Positions 18,074 through 26,692 of a DNA stretch of 64,000 bases are shown here, piece after piece. Source of the stretch: Cytobacillus firmus (lineage in GTDB: Bacteria > Bacillota > Bacilli > Bacillales > Cytobacillaceae); NCBI RefSeq assembly GCF_023715565.1, contig NZ_JAMBOJ010000008.1, positions 38,940-102,939 of the forward strand, in the 5' to 3' direction. Every line of letters begins with the position of its first letter. Position 1 is the first letter of the stretch. The notes below the pieces were generated by a model that was not told the DNA's origin, did no database searches, and was given only the letters and a program-made list of their open reading frames with translations. A program made the translations under genes and the position numbers.

Positions 18074-18367
18074 ATGAATTTAAAGGAAATTAAAAAAGTC
18101 TTAATGACTGGAAAAGGAAAAATTTTAATAGGGACACACACTAAGAAAAGGCTTAAAAAGCGAGGGTACTCTAAAGGAGACATTGTTTCAGCTTTATTTA
18201 ATGGAGATATCGTTGAAAGACAAGGGGCATCTAAGGTTGTAATAGCCGGGAGAGATATGGATGATAACCCGATTGTTGTGGTCATCGCTAAACATTCGCA
18301 TTTTATTTTTAAGCTTGTAACAGTCATGCCGCCAATTGATCATTTCCGATTTAAGGATTGTGTGTAA
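18074..18367 (+). CDS. DUF4258 domain protein, 97 aa
   Basis: The ATG at 18074 follows GGAGGTGG with ideal spacing; an upstream in-frame extension would run into the hairpin. The sequence THTKKRLKKRGYSKGDIVSA then KVVIAG matches the DUF4258 pattern of small RelE-like fold proteins. There is no obvious antitoxin partner next to it. It precedes a primase-like gene on the same strand. Confidence 0.7.
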   Translation: MNLKEIKKVLMTGKGKILIGTHTKKRLKKRGYSKGDIVSALFNGDIVERQGASKVVIAGRDMDDNPIVVVIAKHSHFIFKLVTVMPPIDHFRFKDCV

Positions 18368-18403
18368 AGAGCTTAAGAACTATAAGAAAGGTTGTTACGA
18401 ATT

Positions 18404-19663
18404 ATGAAATTAATGAGGCAAACTAGAGTCAAAGATTGGTATGAATACTATCGAACCCCATGTGTAATTTGTGGTAAGACAGGTGGTTGTATGGCTCACG
18501 TTGATGGTTCAGCGGTAGCTTGTATCCGAACTGAAAGTGACACTTATTTTTCAAAAAATTCGGCTTTACCTAGCTACCTTCACCTACTTAAAGGGGATAA
18601 TAAGCGAAAGATTAACAAAGAGGAAATCGAAGAAATTCATGTAGGACATCCCAAGCAAAAAGATAAAGTCCTTAATACTGTTTATAGTGCATTAATAGAA
18701 TGCTTAGAACTTGATGATGTACATTACAAACACTTAACTTCTCCTTCAAGACAGCTAGCTGATAAGCAAGTTATGCTAAGGCAATACCGCAGCTTTCCTG
18801 ATAAGCCTTGGGAGGTAGCGAGATTGTTGAAAGAAGGTTTGGAAATTAAACATTTTAAAGGAATCCCTGGTTTTTATCTACAAGAAGAAAAGTACTGGAC
18901 TATTGCCGGCAGCAAGGGCATTTTGATACCTTTTCGAAATCACTATAATGAAATTGTCGGTTTCCAGTACCGAATAGATAATCCTCAAAATGTGGTTGAA
19001 GTAAAAGTTAATCGCCCTGGTCTTAAAGCCCGGATTATAGAGCAACCAGATCTTGTGCAGGTCTCTTTTGATGGTGAAATCATCTTAGAGGAAGAGATTA
19101 AATCTAACAAAACATGGACAACCATTGTACATGAAAATGGCGTTAAAGGATGGGTTCGAGTAGTAAAAGGAAACCGTTATTTCTGGCTTAGTTCAGCAAA
19201 GAAACCAGAAGGAACAGGTTCAGGTAATCCAGCCCCCATTCATGTTGCAGTACCTACTTCTAAGTTAAAGGAATGGAAAGAAGGGGTTAGTCTAAAAGCA
19301 AGAACTGTATGGTTATCTGAAGGTCCTTTAAAATGCGACATAGCATCAGATTGTATTGGGAAACTATATGATCCATTAGAAATTGATGATATAGGTGATA
19401 TCTTCTTAGCACTTCCGGGAGCAGGAGCATGGCGTCTAGCCCTTCCTGTATTAAAGGAAATGGGTGTGGAACAAGTAAATATTTGCTTTGATGCTGATGC
19501 CGTTTCCAATGTATATGTAAAGAAACACTTGATGGAATGTGCGAAAGGTCTAAAAGAAGAAGGCTATAGAGCAAACCTTGTTTTATGGAATGAAGATGAA
19601 GCTAAGGGGATTGATGACTTATTTATCAAAAACCGCTTACCACATATAAAAAAATTATTTTAA
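18404..19663 (+). CDS. DUF3854/Toprim primase-like protein with zinc finger
   Basis: This protein of 419 aa begins with a zinc-finger-like block (CVICGKTGGCMAHVDG, then VACIR). A middle region follows, and then a Toprim-like domain with the glutamate in VWLSEGPLKCD and the acidic pair in VNICFDADAVSN. This is the layout of DUF3854 proteins in mobile-element primases and helicase loaders, which bind DNA and may make or process primers. I prefer ATG 18404 over the TTG at 18392 because AGAAAGG fits it better. A bidirectional terminator follows. Confidence 0.75.
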   Translation: MKLMRQTRVKDWYEYYRTPCVICGKTGGCMAHVDGSAVACIRTESDTYFSKNSALPSYLHLLKGDNKRKINKEEIEEIHVGHPKQKDKVLNTVYSALIECLELDDVHYKHLTSPSRQLADKQVMLRQYRSFPDKPWEVARLLKEGLEIKHFKGIPGFYLQEEKYWTIAGSKGILIPFRNHYNEIVGFQYRIDNPQNVVEVKVNRPGLKARIIEQPDLVQVSFDGEIILEEEIKSNKTWTTIVHENGVKGWVRVVKGNRYFWLSSAKKPEGTGSGNPAPIHVAVPTSKLKEWKEGVSLKARTVWLSEGPLKCDIASDCIGKLYDPLEIDDIGDIFLALPGAGAWRLALPVLKEMGVEQVNICFDADAVSNVYVKKHLMECAKGLKEEGYRANLVLWNEDEAKGIDDLFIKNRLPHIKKLF

Positions 19664-19683
19664 AAAATATTATTTAAGCTATA

Positions 19684-19727
19684 AAAAAGTCCTTTGAGTT
19701 GAGTTCTCAAGGGACTTTTCCTTTTTA
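19684..19727. terminator. Bidirectional terminator
   Basis: AAAAGTCCTTTGAG pairs with CTCAAGGGACTTTT, with T tracts on both strands, between convergent genes. Confidence 0.8.
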
Positions 19728-19750
19728 CATCAAAAACTGAACAAACAAAA

Positions 19751-19978
19751 TTAAATGTTATTGGCAACTTTCCATCCCTTTCGTTGTTTGGCAGCTGATA
19801 AGATATTTGAACATTTAAAAGTCCTAAGTTGCTGCTTCCCAACATCCAATGTAAGAACAACTTCGCTAGTATAACTCCTTACAACCACTGCCCTATGTGT
19901 GAGTTTCCCTGCATCATTCATATAAATTAGATCAATCGGTATTTTATTTTCCCTTGAGAAATTAAACAAGCATTTCAT
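19751..19978 (-). CDS. WYL-like small protein next to yolD
   Basis: This 75-aa protein (IPIDLIYMNDAGKLTHRAVV, then RTFKCSNILSA) matches small WYL-like proteins that commonly sit beside yolD and Y-family polymerase genes in Bacillus. WYL modules sense ligands or nucleic acids. It is divergent from the truncated yolD, and the 107-base gap contains two LexA boxes, so it is probably SOS-regulated too. Confidence 0.65.
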   Translation of the reverse strand: MKCLFNFSRENKIPIDLIYMNDAGKLTHRAVVVRSYTSEVVLTLDVGKQQLRTFKCSNILSAAKQRKGWKVANNI

Positions 19979-20011
19979 GTATTATCAGCTCCTTTTTACA
20001 TAATAATAAGG

Positions 20012-20060
20012 GAACTAATGTTCGTTTTCAAGTTGATTTAAGAACAAATGTTTGTATAAT
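20012..20060. promoter_or_regulatory. Two LexA (SOS) boxes and yolD promoter
   Basis: GAACTAATGTTC (20012-20023) and GAACAAATGTTT (20042-20053) fit the Bacillus LexA consensus GAAC-N4-GTTY. The second lies between TTGATT (20033-20038) and TATAAT (20055-20060), spaced 16 bases. LexA binding would block RNA polymerase. Confidence 0.8.
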
Positions 20061-20085
20061 TATTGATATAAGGAGATGAGAATAG

Positions 20086-20109
20086 ATGATCCGTGACAGA
20101 GGAAAAATT
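20086..20109 (+). pseudogene. yolD: 5' remnant of yolD (cut by transposon insertion)
   Basis: After AAGGAGATG lies ATG and eight codons MIRDRGKI, the conserved YolD N-terminus, then a stop. The matching body of such a protein, starting KWQPAHFMPEHRAML, is found at 26025. The gene therefore appears split by the 5.9-kb insertion between them. Confidence 0.75.
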
Positions 20110-20119
20110 TAAACAATAC

Positions 20120-20174
20120 TATAATATAGGGGAGGATAAATCGTTTTTAACGATATACTTCCCCTTCTTTTTTT
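20120..20174 (+). terminator. Leader hairpin at the transposon left end
   Basis: TATAAT at 20120-20125 is followed at once by GGGGAGGATAAATCGTT pairing with AACGATATACTTCCCC and a T-rich tract, all before tnpA. It may shield tnpA from outside transcription or attenuate it. Confidence 0.6.
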
Positions 20175-20252
20175 ACGTTGTAAATTCATTATCAATATTT
20201 AATTCTATGTAGATCTTATAGTAATTAATGATTAATCAAACGGAGGAACAAG

Positions 20253-21347
20253 ATGGTTGTAGTAAGAGAGGTTGTTATACCTTCAGGGGAGAAAAGGTGG
20301 ATAGTGTTAACTAATCAAATTGAGCCAGTCATTCCAATAATGAAATATATAAAGTACCTTGATAGTCTAGGAAAGGCTCCTAATACACTCAAATCCTATT
20401 GTTATCATTTAAAGCTTTACTGGGAGTTCCTACTTAGCCACGATAAGAGCTTTAAAGAAGTTGATCTAAATTTATTAGCAAATTTCATAGGTTGGTTGAG
20501 GATGCCGCAACAAAAAGGGAAAGTTAAATACCTTTATGGAGAAAAAGCAAAAAGAAGTGAGCAATCTATAAATATAATTGTTAACTGTGTTATCAATTTC
20601 TATGATTATTTAATGAGATTAGATGGCTTCGAGAAAGACCTTAAAACTAAAGTAATGAAAGAAATAAAGGTAAGTAAACGCTCTTATAAATCTTTCCTTA
20701 ATCACATTTCAGATAAGCAGTTACAAACAATGAACGTATTAAAAGTTAAAGAACCTAGAAGAAAAATTAAAACTGTTACTGAGGAACAGTCAACACAGAT
20801 TCAAAAAGCGTGTAAGAATATTAGGGACCAACTAATTATTAGAATAATGTATGAAGGGGGGTTAAGAGCAAGCGAAGTAATAAATTTATGGATAGAAGAT
20901 TTTAATATTAATGATCACAGTATTCTTGTTAGAAAATCTAAAACGGTAGCTGGAGAAAACCGTAAAGTTTATGTTTCTACAGAGACGATGAATATTTTTC
21001 AAGATTATATTATTGATTATCATGCGGATGAGGTAGATACAAATTTTGTGTTTTTTAACTTATCAGGGAAAAATAAAGGAAAACCAATACAATATTGGAC
21101 AATTCAATCCTTAATAAGAAGAATAGGGAAAAAGACTGGTATTGATTTTTCAGCACATATGCTTCGTCATACATGTGCAACTAACTTACATAAGCATAGA
21201 ATGGATGCTTCATCAATTCAAAAGTTTTTAGGACATGCTCATGTTCAGACAACTATGCAAATGTATGTTCATCCTTCTGATGAGACTATTCGAAAACATT
21301 GGGAAATTGCAATGAAGAAACAAACAGGAGGCTTATATGACAACTAA
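20253..21347 (+). CDS. tnpA: Tn554-family transposase A (tyrosine recombinase)
   Basis: This 364-aa tyrosine recombinase has the complete active site: Arg in YEGGLRASEVINLW, Lys in VRKSKTV, HMLRHTCATNL, LGHAHVQ and the nucleophile in TTMQMYVH. Its length matches Tn554 TnpA (about 361 aa). The ATG follows GGAGGAACAAG. It overlaps tnpB by 11 bases. TnpA, TnpB and TnpC together catalyse site-specific insertion and excision. Confidence 0.92.
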   Translation: MVVVREVVIPSGEKRWIVLTNQIEPVIPIMKYIKYLDSLGKAPNTLKSYCYHLKLYWEFLLSHDKSFKEVDLNLLANFIGWLRMPQQKGKVKYLYGEKAKRSEQSINIIVNCVINFYDYLMRLDGFEKDLKTKVMKEIKVSKRSYKSFLNHISDKQLQTMNVLKVKEPRRKIKTVTEEQSTQIQKACKNIRDQLIIRIMYEGGLRASEVINLWIEDFNINDHSILVRKSKTVAGENRKVYVSTETMNIFQDYIIDYHADEVDTNFVFFNLSGKNKGKPIQYWTIQSLIRRIGKKTGIDFSAHMLRHTCATNLHKHRMDASSIQKFLGHAHVQTTMQMYVHPSDETIRKHWEIAMKKQTGGLYDN

Positions 21348-23343
21348 TTTAGTAACATTACTAAATTCTAATAAGAACATAGATCCTAAATTAACGGACT
21401 ATTGGGCGGCTGACATATGGGAAGTGAAAGATTTCCCATATCCGAATAAACTTGGACGCCGTGTGGGTAAAGCAAAATTTGATTTTACGGTAATTCAAAA
21501 TTCAAACATTAGGCACCAAATAAAATATTATTCGTTTTATGGTTTGTCTCATGAGTATTGGCTACTTTCCTCTTACAGCTATGGTACATACAATTATTTA
21601 CTTTGGATTTGGAAGTTCATCTCCTCATACCGTAAAAATATCCAGTCGATAACAGAAATGCCGTATCAAGAATCCTTTCAAAAATATAAACAATTTCTAA
21701 TTGAGAACAACAAACCTTTAAAAGGAAGTAACAGAAATAGTATTTCGAGATATATAAGTGTTTATAATGAGTTTTATAAATTTTGGACAGATTTTTATGA
21801 TGATCGACCAGAATATAAAAAAGATTGTTGGAATGTTGAAAGGCTAGGCATTGAATTCAATATGTCCAGAAGAGATAAGAATATAAATTTCGGGAATATA
21901 CCTTCTGTATTTCGTGAACTGGTCAAGAGGTATATGTATCAAACCCTTCTTGTTCAGCAGTTAATTACCTACTCAACAGCAACAAATATTATGAAAAAAA
22001 TGTATTTATTTTTTGACTTTATTGTTGAAGAACATCCGACTTGGAGAGATTTACGCAATTTGTCCCGAATAGATATCGAACGGTTTCTCTTGTATGTCAG
22101 AAATATTGAGATGGGCGGCAGGAGTTACACAAAAAATCGCAAACCAAGTAATAGACACATTTTAGAATGTATTTCTAATGTTAGAAGATTAATTGAATAC
22201 ATGCAGAGATACGAATGGAAAGAAGCACCCGCAATACCGGTCAAACTATTGATTTTTAAGGAAGATATACCTAAAAGAAAATTTATTCGTTATAGTGATC
22301 ATATTAAACATGTACCAGATGAAATTTGGGAACAAGTACAACAATATTTACACCTTCTTGAACCGGAAATAGCAAGATTAATTATTATTTTAGAGGCTAG
22401 TGGCTTCCGTGTCTCAGATGTATGTCAATTAAATTATGATTGTCTAATACGCAAAAGTGATGGCTGGTGGTTAATAGGTGATCAGCGCAAAGTTAGGCAT
22501 GAAAAGCATACTGTTCCTATATCTAAGGAAATCGTAACTATTATAAAAATGCAACAAGAGTATGTACTTTCGCGTTCTCAAGGAGACGATAATCCTAATA
22601 GGTTCTTGTTTCCTGTGCTATCCGGTAGAAATAAAGGTAAAGCTGTATCACAGAAAATGGTGAGCAATGCCCTTAATCGGTTGGCACTGAAGATGAAAGT
22701 ATTAGACAAGGATGGCTCTATTTATCATTTTAAAAACCATGCTTTTCGGCACCGTTATGGCGTAACCTTAATAAATAATGGAATGAATATTCTCCACGTA
22801 CAAAAATTAATGGCACATACAAGCCCTGAGATGACTTTAACATACGCTAGAATACTAGATAATACCCTCCGTAAGGAATGGGAAAAAGTCGAAAATGCAG
22901 TTCGTTTAAATCCTTATGGAGAGGTTATACATGCAGATTTAAGTGAACAAGTTGAAGAAAATGGTCTTGAGTTAGAATGGATACGTCATAATATGGATTC
23001 CGTAAGACTAGACCATGGTTTTTGTATAAAAAGCCCGAAACTTAATTGTGATTTTTTAGAACAAACATTAGAACCACCTTGTATAAAGAATAATTGTCGA
23101 AGCTTTCATGTAGATCAAACGTTTTTAGATTATTACAATAGTCAGATCATAAAAATGGAATCGGATATTGAATTATATAAAAAAAGTGGACGTCATCGCT
23201 CTATCGAATTAATAGAGCCAAAAATAAGTAAATACAAGGAGATCCGTGACTTAATATCTGAGGGCACTGAAATCTTAGGACTATCAAAAGAGAGAAGAGA
23301 ATATATAGGCTCAGAATGTAATAAAGGAGGACCACATGGCTAA
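21337..23343 (+). CDS. tnpB: Tn554-family transposase B (tyrosine recombinase)
   Basis: This 668-aa protein is a larger tyrosine recombinase with a complete active site: EASGFRVSDVCQLNYD, HAFRHRYGVTLINNG, then MAHTSPEMTLTYARI. The C-terminal extension holds a cysteine-rich block (CIKSPKLNCD, then CIKNNC) that resembles the metal-binding tails of this family. Its length fits Tn554 TnpB (630 aa) with a small extension. It overlaps tnpC by 8 bases. Confidence 0.92.
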   Translation: MTTNLVTLLNSNKNIDPKLTDYWAADIWEVKDFPYPNKLGRRVGKAKFDFTVIQNSNIRHQIKYYSFYGLSHEYWLLSSYSYGTYNYLLWIWKFISSYRKNIQSITEMPYQESFQKYKQFLIENNKPLKGSNRNSISRYISVYNEFYKFWTDFYDDRPEYKKDCWNVERLGIEFNMSRRDKNINFGNIPSVFRELVKRYMYQTLLVQQLITYSTATNIMKKMYLFFDFIVEEHPTWRDLRNLSRIDIERFLLYVRNIEMGGRSYTKNRKPSNRHILECISNVRRLIEYMQRYEWKEAPAIPVKLLIFKEDIPKRKFIRYSDHIKHVPDEIWEQVQQYLHLLEPEIARLIIILEASGFRVSDVCQLNYDCLIRKSDGWWLIGDQRKVRHEKHTVPISKEIVTIIKMQQEYVLSRSQGDDNPNRFLFPVLSGRNKGKAVSQKMVSNALNRLALKMKVLDKDGSIYHFKNHAFRHRYGVTLINNGMNILHVQKLMAHTSPEMTLTYARILDNTLRKEWEKVENAVRLNPYGEVIHADLSEQVEENGLELEWIRHNMDSVRLDHGFCIKSPKLNCDFLEQTLEPPCIKNNCRSFHVDQTFLDYYNSQIIKMESDIELYKKSGRHRSIELIEPKISKYKEIRDLISEGTEILGLSKERREYIGSECNKGGPHG

Positions 23344-23740
23344 TATAAATCCAAATACTCAAGGATTAAAAACATATGCGTTACAGAAGAAAATAATTAC
23401 GAAGGAACGTGTGGATGAAGCCTTAAAAAAAATGTATAAAGAGAACATGAGAATTAACTTTAATTCAGTTTCAAAAGTGGCCAAAGTATCAAAAGCATTT
23501 CTTTATAAAGAATTAGAGTATCGCAATAAAATTGAATCATTTCGAAAAGAACAGGAAGGAATTCAGTCTCTAAACCATTATAAGAAAAGTGTATCGGAAA
23601 CATCGAAAGATGTCATTATTGAGGCATTAAAGAGTAAAATAAGTGAGTTAAACCGAAAAAATCGGGAATTGGAACTAGAAAACAAACAACTAAAAGAAAC
23701 ACGTAAAGTTGAGCTAGGGAATATTTATGACAAGATATAG
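23336..23740 (+). CDS. tnpC: Tn554-family accessory protein C
   Basis: This 134-aa protein is small and basic, with a central helix-turn-helix-like segment (NFNSVSKVAKVSKAFLYKEL) and a C-terminal coiled coil. TnpC of Tn554 (125 aa) affects frequency and orientation of insertion. The overlap with tnpB and good ribosome binding site (AAAGGAGGACC) show co-translation. Confidence 0.88.
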   Translation: MANINPNTQGLKTYALQKKIITKERVDEALKKMYKENMRINFNSVSKVAKVSKAFLYKELEYRNKIESFRKEQEGIQSLNHYKKSVSETSKDVIIEALKSKISELNRKNRELELENKQLKETRKVELGNIYDKI

Positions 23741-23793
23741 TAAGGGTATCATTCCAACTCAAAATATCTGATTAAAAAGTCATGAAAAATAAA

Positions 23794-23837
23794 GTGCGAT
23801 ACATTTTAAACATGACTAATTTGTATCGCCCTTTTAT
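23794..23837 (+). terminator. Terminator after tnpC
   Basis: GCGATACA pairs with TGTATCGC and is followed by CCTTTTATT, ending the transposase operon. Confidence 0.65.
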
Positions 23838-23839
23838 TC

Positions 23840-24445
23840 AATTAAATTCTATAACGGTATAACACCTTAGCTTCTATTTTTGTTGAAGATTATTGCAAGG
23901 CATTATTGAACAAAATCTACCCCCGTTGTTGTTAAAATCCTCCACCATACAGTTCGAACTATCTCCTGGCTTAGCGTTTGGATTCGTTGATATATGAGGA
24001 TTATTTATGTTTTTCTTACGTCTTCAATCTATAAATAGAGCAAATGTTAAAATCATTATTACCTTTTTTTTAGAGCCGCGAAATAACCTCTGATAAACTG
24101 ATTACATTCAAATTGTAGACCTATTCTTTCTTATATGATGGGTCTTTAAAGTGTTCCTTAACCTCTATGAGCTGCCCTATAAAAATTTTTTCCTCATTAT
24201 TTATTAGTGCAGGAAAATTATCCTCAACCTAAAGCCTTGATTCGAGATTTAAACCACTTTTAATTCTTTGAGATCATAGGGAATAATTACCGTTTTCCTC
24301 GTTTATCCATTTTTGGGAAGGTTTTATATAGCATATCTCGAAAATTAAAATATGTATTATTTATTTACAAAGGGGGAATGTGAGAACAATTTTTTTACTC
24401 CAATAAAGAGCAAGAAAGAAAAAAACAACAAAAAAGGAGAGAAAT
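23840..24445. other. Gene-poor stretch with decayed coding remnants
   Basis: No intact gene is seen. On the minus strand two short open stretches look like broken genes. One (about 23874-24035) ends NPNAKPGDSSNCMVEDF then GGRFCSIMPC. The other (about 24125-24230) reads FPALINNEEKIFIGQLIEVK and is bounded by in-frame stops. Neither has a start codon with a ribosome binding site. They are probably leftovers of genes that decayed inside the transposon. Confidence 0.4.
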
Positions 24446-25198
24446 ATGAAAAAGATAATTCAATTATTAAGTGTCTTTGTTTTAACAGTAAGTATATTAT
24501 TACCCTTTTCTACAAATGCCCAAACTAGGGAAATTCCTCCCCAACCTCCTCAAGAAGTACTCAATGAAGAAACAGGTCAAGAATGTGGATGTGAAAACGA
24601 TAATAGTGAAAATTCATTAGTGAAAGAATCCATTAAAGTAGAGGATACAACAGTAATCAATAATTTTAAATCTCAGTATAATCAGTGGGAATCTTTAGGA
24701 GTAACTTATTATAATACCAATGAGTTTAATTGGAATGAAGTTACACTAACAAAATACGAAAATGGTGACTCTTCATTAGTTGTACCTTCTACCAAACTTG
24801 AACAAGGTGGTAATTTAGTATTTCTAATGGCTGGTTATTCAGTGGAAGATGGGGAGATTCTAAACCCAATTTTGATGGAAATTGACCCACAAGAAAATGA
24901 TGAACGGCCAAGTGTCGAATATAAAACCCTTGATAACGTTGCTGTTGCTGGATTCTTATTTAGTGAGGATGGTGAATATTTAGAAAAGATCGAATACCCT
25001 GATAATCAAGTGAATGGCTATTGGAACGATGTTGCAAAGTGTATTAAGAATTCTTGGAGTAAAATCCCAAGTTGGTTAAGGACAGTTTGCTCTTCTGCTT
25101 GTTTCAGCGTTGTATTTGGAGGTAATATTTGGGGTGCTGCAGTTTGTGCCGGATGTTTAGGTGGGCATGTAATGCATTGCATGATGAGTAATGCGTAA
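24446..25198 (+). CDS. Halocin C8-like bacteriocin precursor
   Basis: This 250-aa secreted protein starts with a signal peptide (MKKIIQLLSVFVLTVSILLP, cleaved near NAQ). A 150-residue acidic pro-region follows. The C-terminal domain of about 50 residues is rich in Cys, Gly and aromatic residues (LRTVCSSACFSVVFGG, then AAVCAGCLGGHVMHC). This resembles the Cys-rich C-terminal domain of halocin C8-like bacteriocins, where the pro-region acts in immunity. The ATG follows AAAGGAGAG. The next gene overlaps its end. It is cargo of the Tn554-like element. The bacteriocin call rests on composition and layout. Confidence 0.6.
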   Translation: MKKIIQLLSVFVLTVSILLPFSTNAQTREIPPQPPQEVLNEETGQECGCENDNSENSLVKESIKVEDTTVINNFKSQYNQWESLGVTYYNTNEFNWNEVTLTKYENGDSSLVVPSTKLEQGGNLVFLMAGYSVEDGEILNPILMEIDPQENDERPSVEYKTLDNVAVAGFLFSEDGEYLEKIEYPDNQVNGYWNDVAKCIKNSWSKIPSWLRTVCSSACFSVVFGGNIWGAAVCAGCLGGHVMHCMMSNA

Positions 25199-25379
25199 TA
25201 ATAGCATCAGTAAACAAAAACTAGTTGTGCATGGGTTAATATTCCTTATAGCCACTATTTTAGCTGTTATATATTATCCCTCTGGAGTCTCGACAATTTG
25301 TATAATAGCGGCTTGTTCATCTGTATTCTTTCTAGGTAAACCAGCCTTCTCAGGGAAAAATAAAAAAGATGTTGATTAA
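25191..25379 (+). CDS. Small membrane protein, possible immunity protein
   Basis: This 62-aa protein has two hydrophobic helices (LVVHGLIFLIATILAVIYYP and a second around TICIIAACSSVFFLG) and a charged tail. It overlaps the bacteriocin-like gene by 8 bases and shares its terminator, the usual setting of an immunity or export helper gene. The function is inferred only from position. Confidence 0.6.
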   Translation: MRNNSISKQKLVVHGLIFLIATILAVIYYPSGVSTICIIAACSSVFFLGKPAFSGKNKKDVD

Positions 25380-25410
25380 AATATAATAAAGGAATAAATC
25401 AACAAAATTT

Positions 25411-25440
25411 AAACCCATCATCTGAGATGGGTTTCTTTTA
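25411..25440 (+). terminator. Terminator of the bacteriocin operon
   Basis: AAACCCATC pairs with GATGGGTTT, followed by CTTTTA. Confidence 0.75.
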
Positions 25441-25502
25441 ATACTCAAAACCTTATTGAATAGCAAGATTGAAAAAAGGATAAAATTATAATACAATAAA
25501 AA

Positions 25503-25514
25503 GAACATATGTTC
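25503..25514. promoter_or_regulatory. LexA (SOS) box
   Basis: GAACATATGTTC is a perfect palindrome fitting the Bacillus LexA site. It lies 46 bases before the start of the intact yolD. Confidence 0.85.
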
Positions 25515-25559
25515 GATAATTTAGCAAAGGATTCATTTGTAGAGAAAAGAGGGGACAAA

Positions 25560-25895
25560 ATGATCCGCGATAGAGGTACTAAAAAGTGGGTTTCACTAAT
25601 GTTACCTGAACATGTAAAGATGTTGAGGGAATATAACGCAAATTATAATAAGATTCCAAAACCGTCTCTTGATGAACAGAAATATGAACAGTTTAATGAA
25701 ATCGTATCTGAGGCTATGGAAATGAATAATACCTTGGAATTTGCTTATTATTTTCAAGGGGATATCAGACAATATATTGGCAATATTCACTATTTCGATG
25801 TATTAAAAAATGAGTTAAGAATTATTGATCAACGGGCTGAAAAGCACTTTTTAAAATTAGAAAATATCATGGGCATATCAAACTACTATGAATAA
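25560..25895 (+). CDS. yolD: YolD-like protein (intact copy)
   Basis: This 111-aa protein begins MIRDRGTKKWVSLMLPEHVK, the YolD family signature. I set the start at 25560, where AGAGGGGAC gives a good ribosome binding site. YolD proteins accompany Y-family translesion polymerases (UvrX/YqjW) and are SOS-induced; here a perfect LexA box lies upstream, but no polymerase gene is present. It probably travels with the Tn554-like element, because remnants of a different yolD flank that element. Confidence 0.85.
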   Translation: MIRDRGTKKWVSLMLPEHVKMLREYNANYNKIPKPSLDEQKYEQFNEIVSEAMEMNNTLEFAYYFQGDIRQYIGNIHYFDVLKNELRIIDQRAEKHFLKLENIMGISNYYE

Positions 25896-25934
25896 TATTC
25901 TAAAAAAATTGAGCAAAAGTAAGAGTTGGACTAA

Positions 25935-26330
25935 ATGGTAAGGATTATCTATATAAACATATCTTTAATGAATGAATGTTTGAAATTAAAAAGATTTATC
26001 GAAAAAAGTCTTGATAACAGAATAAAATGGCAGCCAGCTCATTTTATGCCAGAGCATAGGGCCATGCTTAATCGAATAACAATCGACGACAAAAAGCAAA
26101 AAAAGCCTCAGTTGGATGAACATGAATTTGAGGAAATAGGTTATATTGTCATGGAATCCTTAAAGTGTACCATCCCAATTAAAGTGACGATTTGGAAAGA
26201 CGGGTTTTTTATGTTTAGAACCGGAATCGTAGATAAAGTGGATATGCTAATGAAATATTTACTCTTAGAATCTAATGGTGAGTTATTAAGGATATCTATT
26301 CACGAAATTACGGCTGTTGAGAGGATATAA
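25935..26330 (+). pseudogene. yolD: 3' part of the split yolD gene
   Basis: From about 26025 the frame reads KWQPAHFMPEHRAMLNRI and continues as a YolD body to EITAVERI. The first 30 residues (MVRIIYINISL...) do not fit YolD and are probably transposon end sequence. Together with MIRDRGKI at 20086 it would make a complete YolD. The current frame is open from an ATG at 25935 with a poor ribosome binding site, so a chimeric product cannot be ruled out. Confidence 0.7.
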
Positions 26331-26332
26331 AA

Positions 26333-26692
26333 ATGACCAGGATTCCAGAAAAAGACCGGGATATTTTAGAGCAAGCTATGTATCTCCCGATGCTCCTTAC
26401 CATTCTCGAAAGGGATCGAATATTATTTGATAAAGGTTCCTTCAAACTTAAACAACCATACTTGGAACTTATTGATGAGACGATAAAGGCCGTTCAATAT
26501 GATCTAAAAATAACTAAAGATGCAATGAGGAAAGGTCAAATGAAGGTTGAAGAAATCACCCGGGATGAGGCTTTCACGATGTTTTTATTTATTTACAAAG
26601 GCTATGAGGAAAAACATAATTATTTTAATCCAAGAATTCGAAATAGGGTCCAGGAACTAATGGAGTTTTACCTGTATAAGCGATTTAAATAG
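26333..26692 (+). CDS. YhjD-like protein
   Basis: This 119-aa protein matches, from memory, the B. subtilis YhjD family (TRIPEKDRDILEQAMYLPML, then DEAFTMFLFIYKGYEEKHNY). Its function is unknown. It follows the split yolD by 2 bases and so would have belonged to the SOS-controlled yolD operon, which the insertion has cut from its promoter. Confidence 0.7.
   Translation: MTRIPEKDRDILEQAMYLPMLLTILERDRILFDKGSFKLKQPYLELIDETIKAVQYDLKITKDAMRKGQMKVEEITRDEAFTMFLFIYKGYEEKHNYFNPRIRNRVQELMEFYLYKRFK

Larger units (their letters stand above)
20110..26024 (+). mobile_element. Tn554-family transposon (about 5.9 kb) inserted in yolD
   Basis: The two parts of a yolD gene flank this segment. It begins about 140 bases before tnpA and carries three overlapping genes of Tn554 tnpA/tnpB/tnpC size and order. 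Cargo follows: a bacteriocin-like precursor, a small membrane protein and a second, intact yolD. Borders are inferred from the YolD reading frame (ATT then AAA TGG) and may be off by a few bases. Tn554-type elements lack terminal inverted repeats, and none are seen. Confidence 0.7.

Noticed and set aside
18074..18367. DUF4258 gene as a RelE-type toxin of a toxin-antitoxin pair
   Set aside because: The family is only distantly RelE-like and no antitoxin-like gene lies next to it; the neighbour is a primase-like gene with its own start region.
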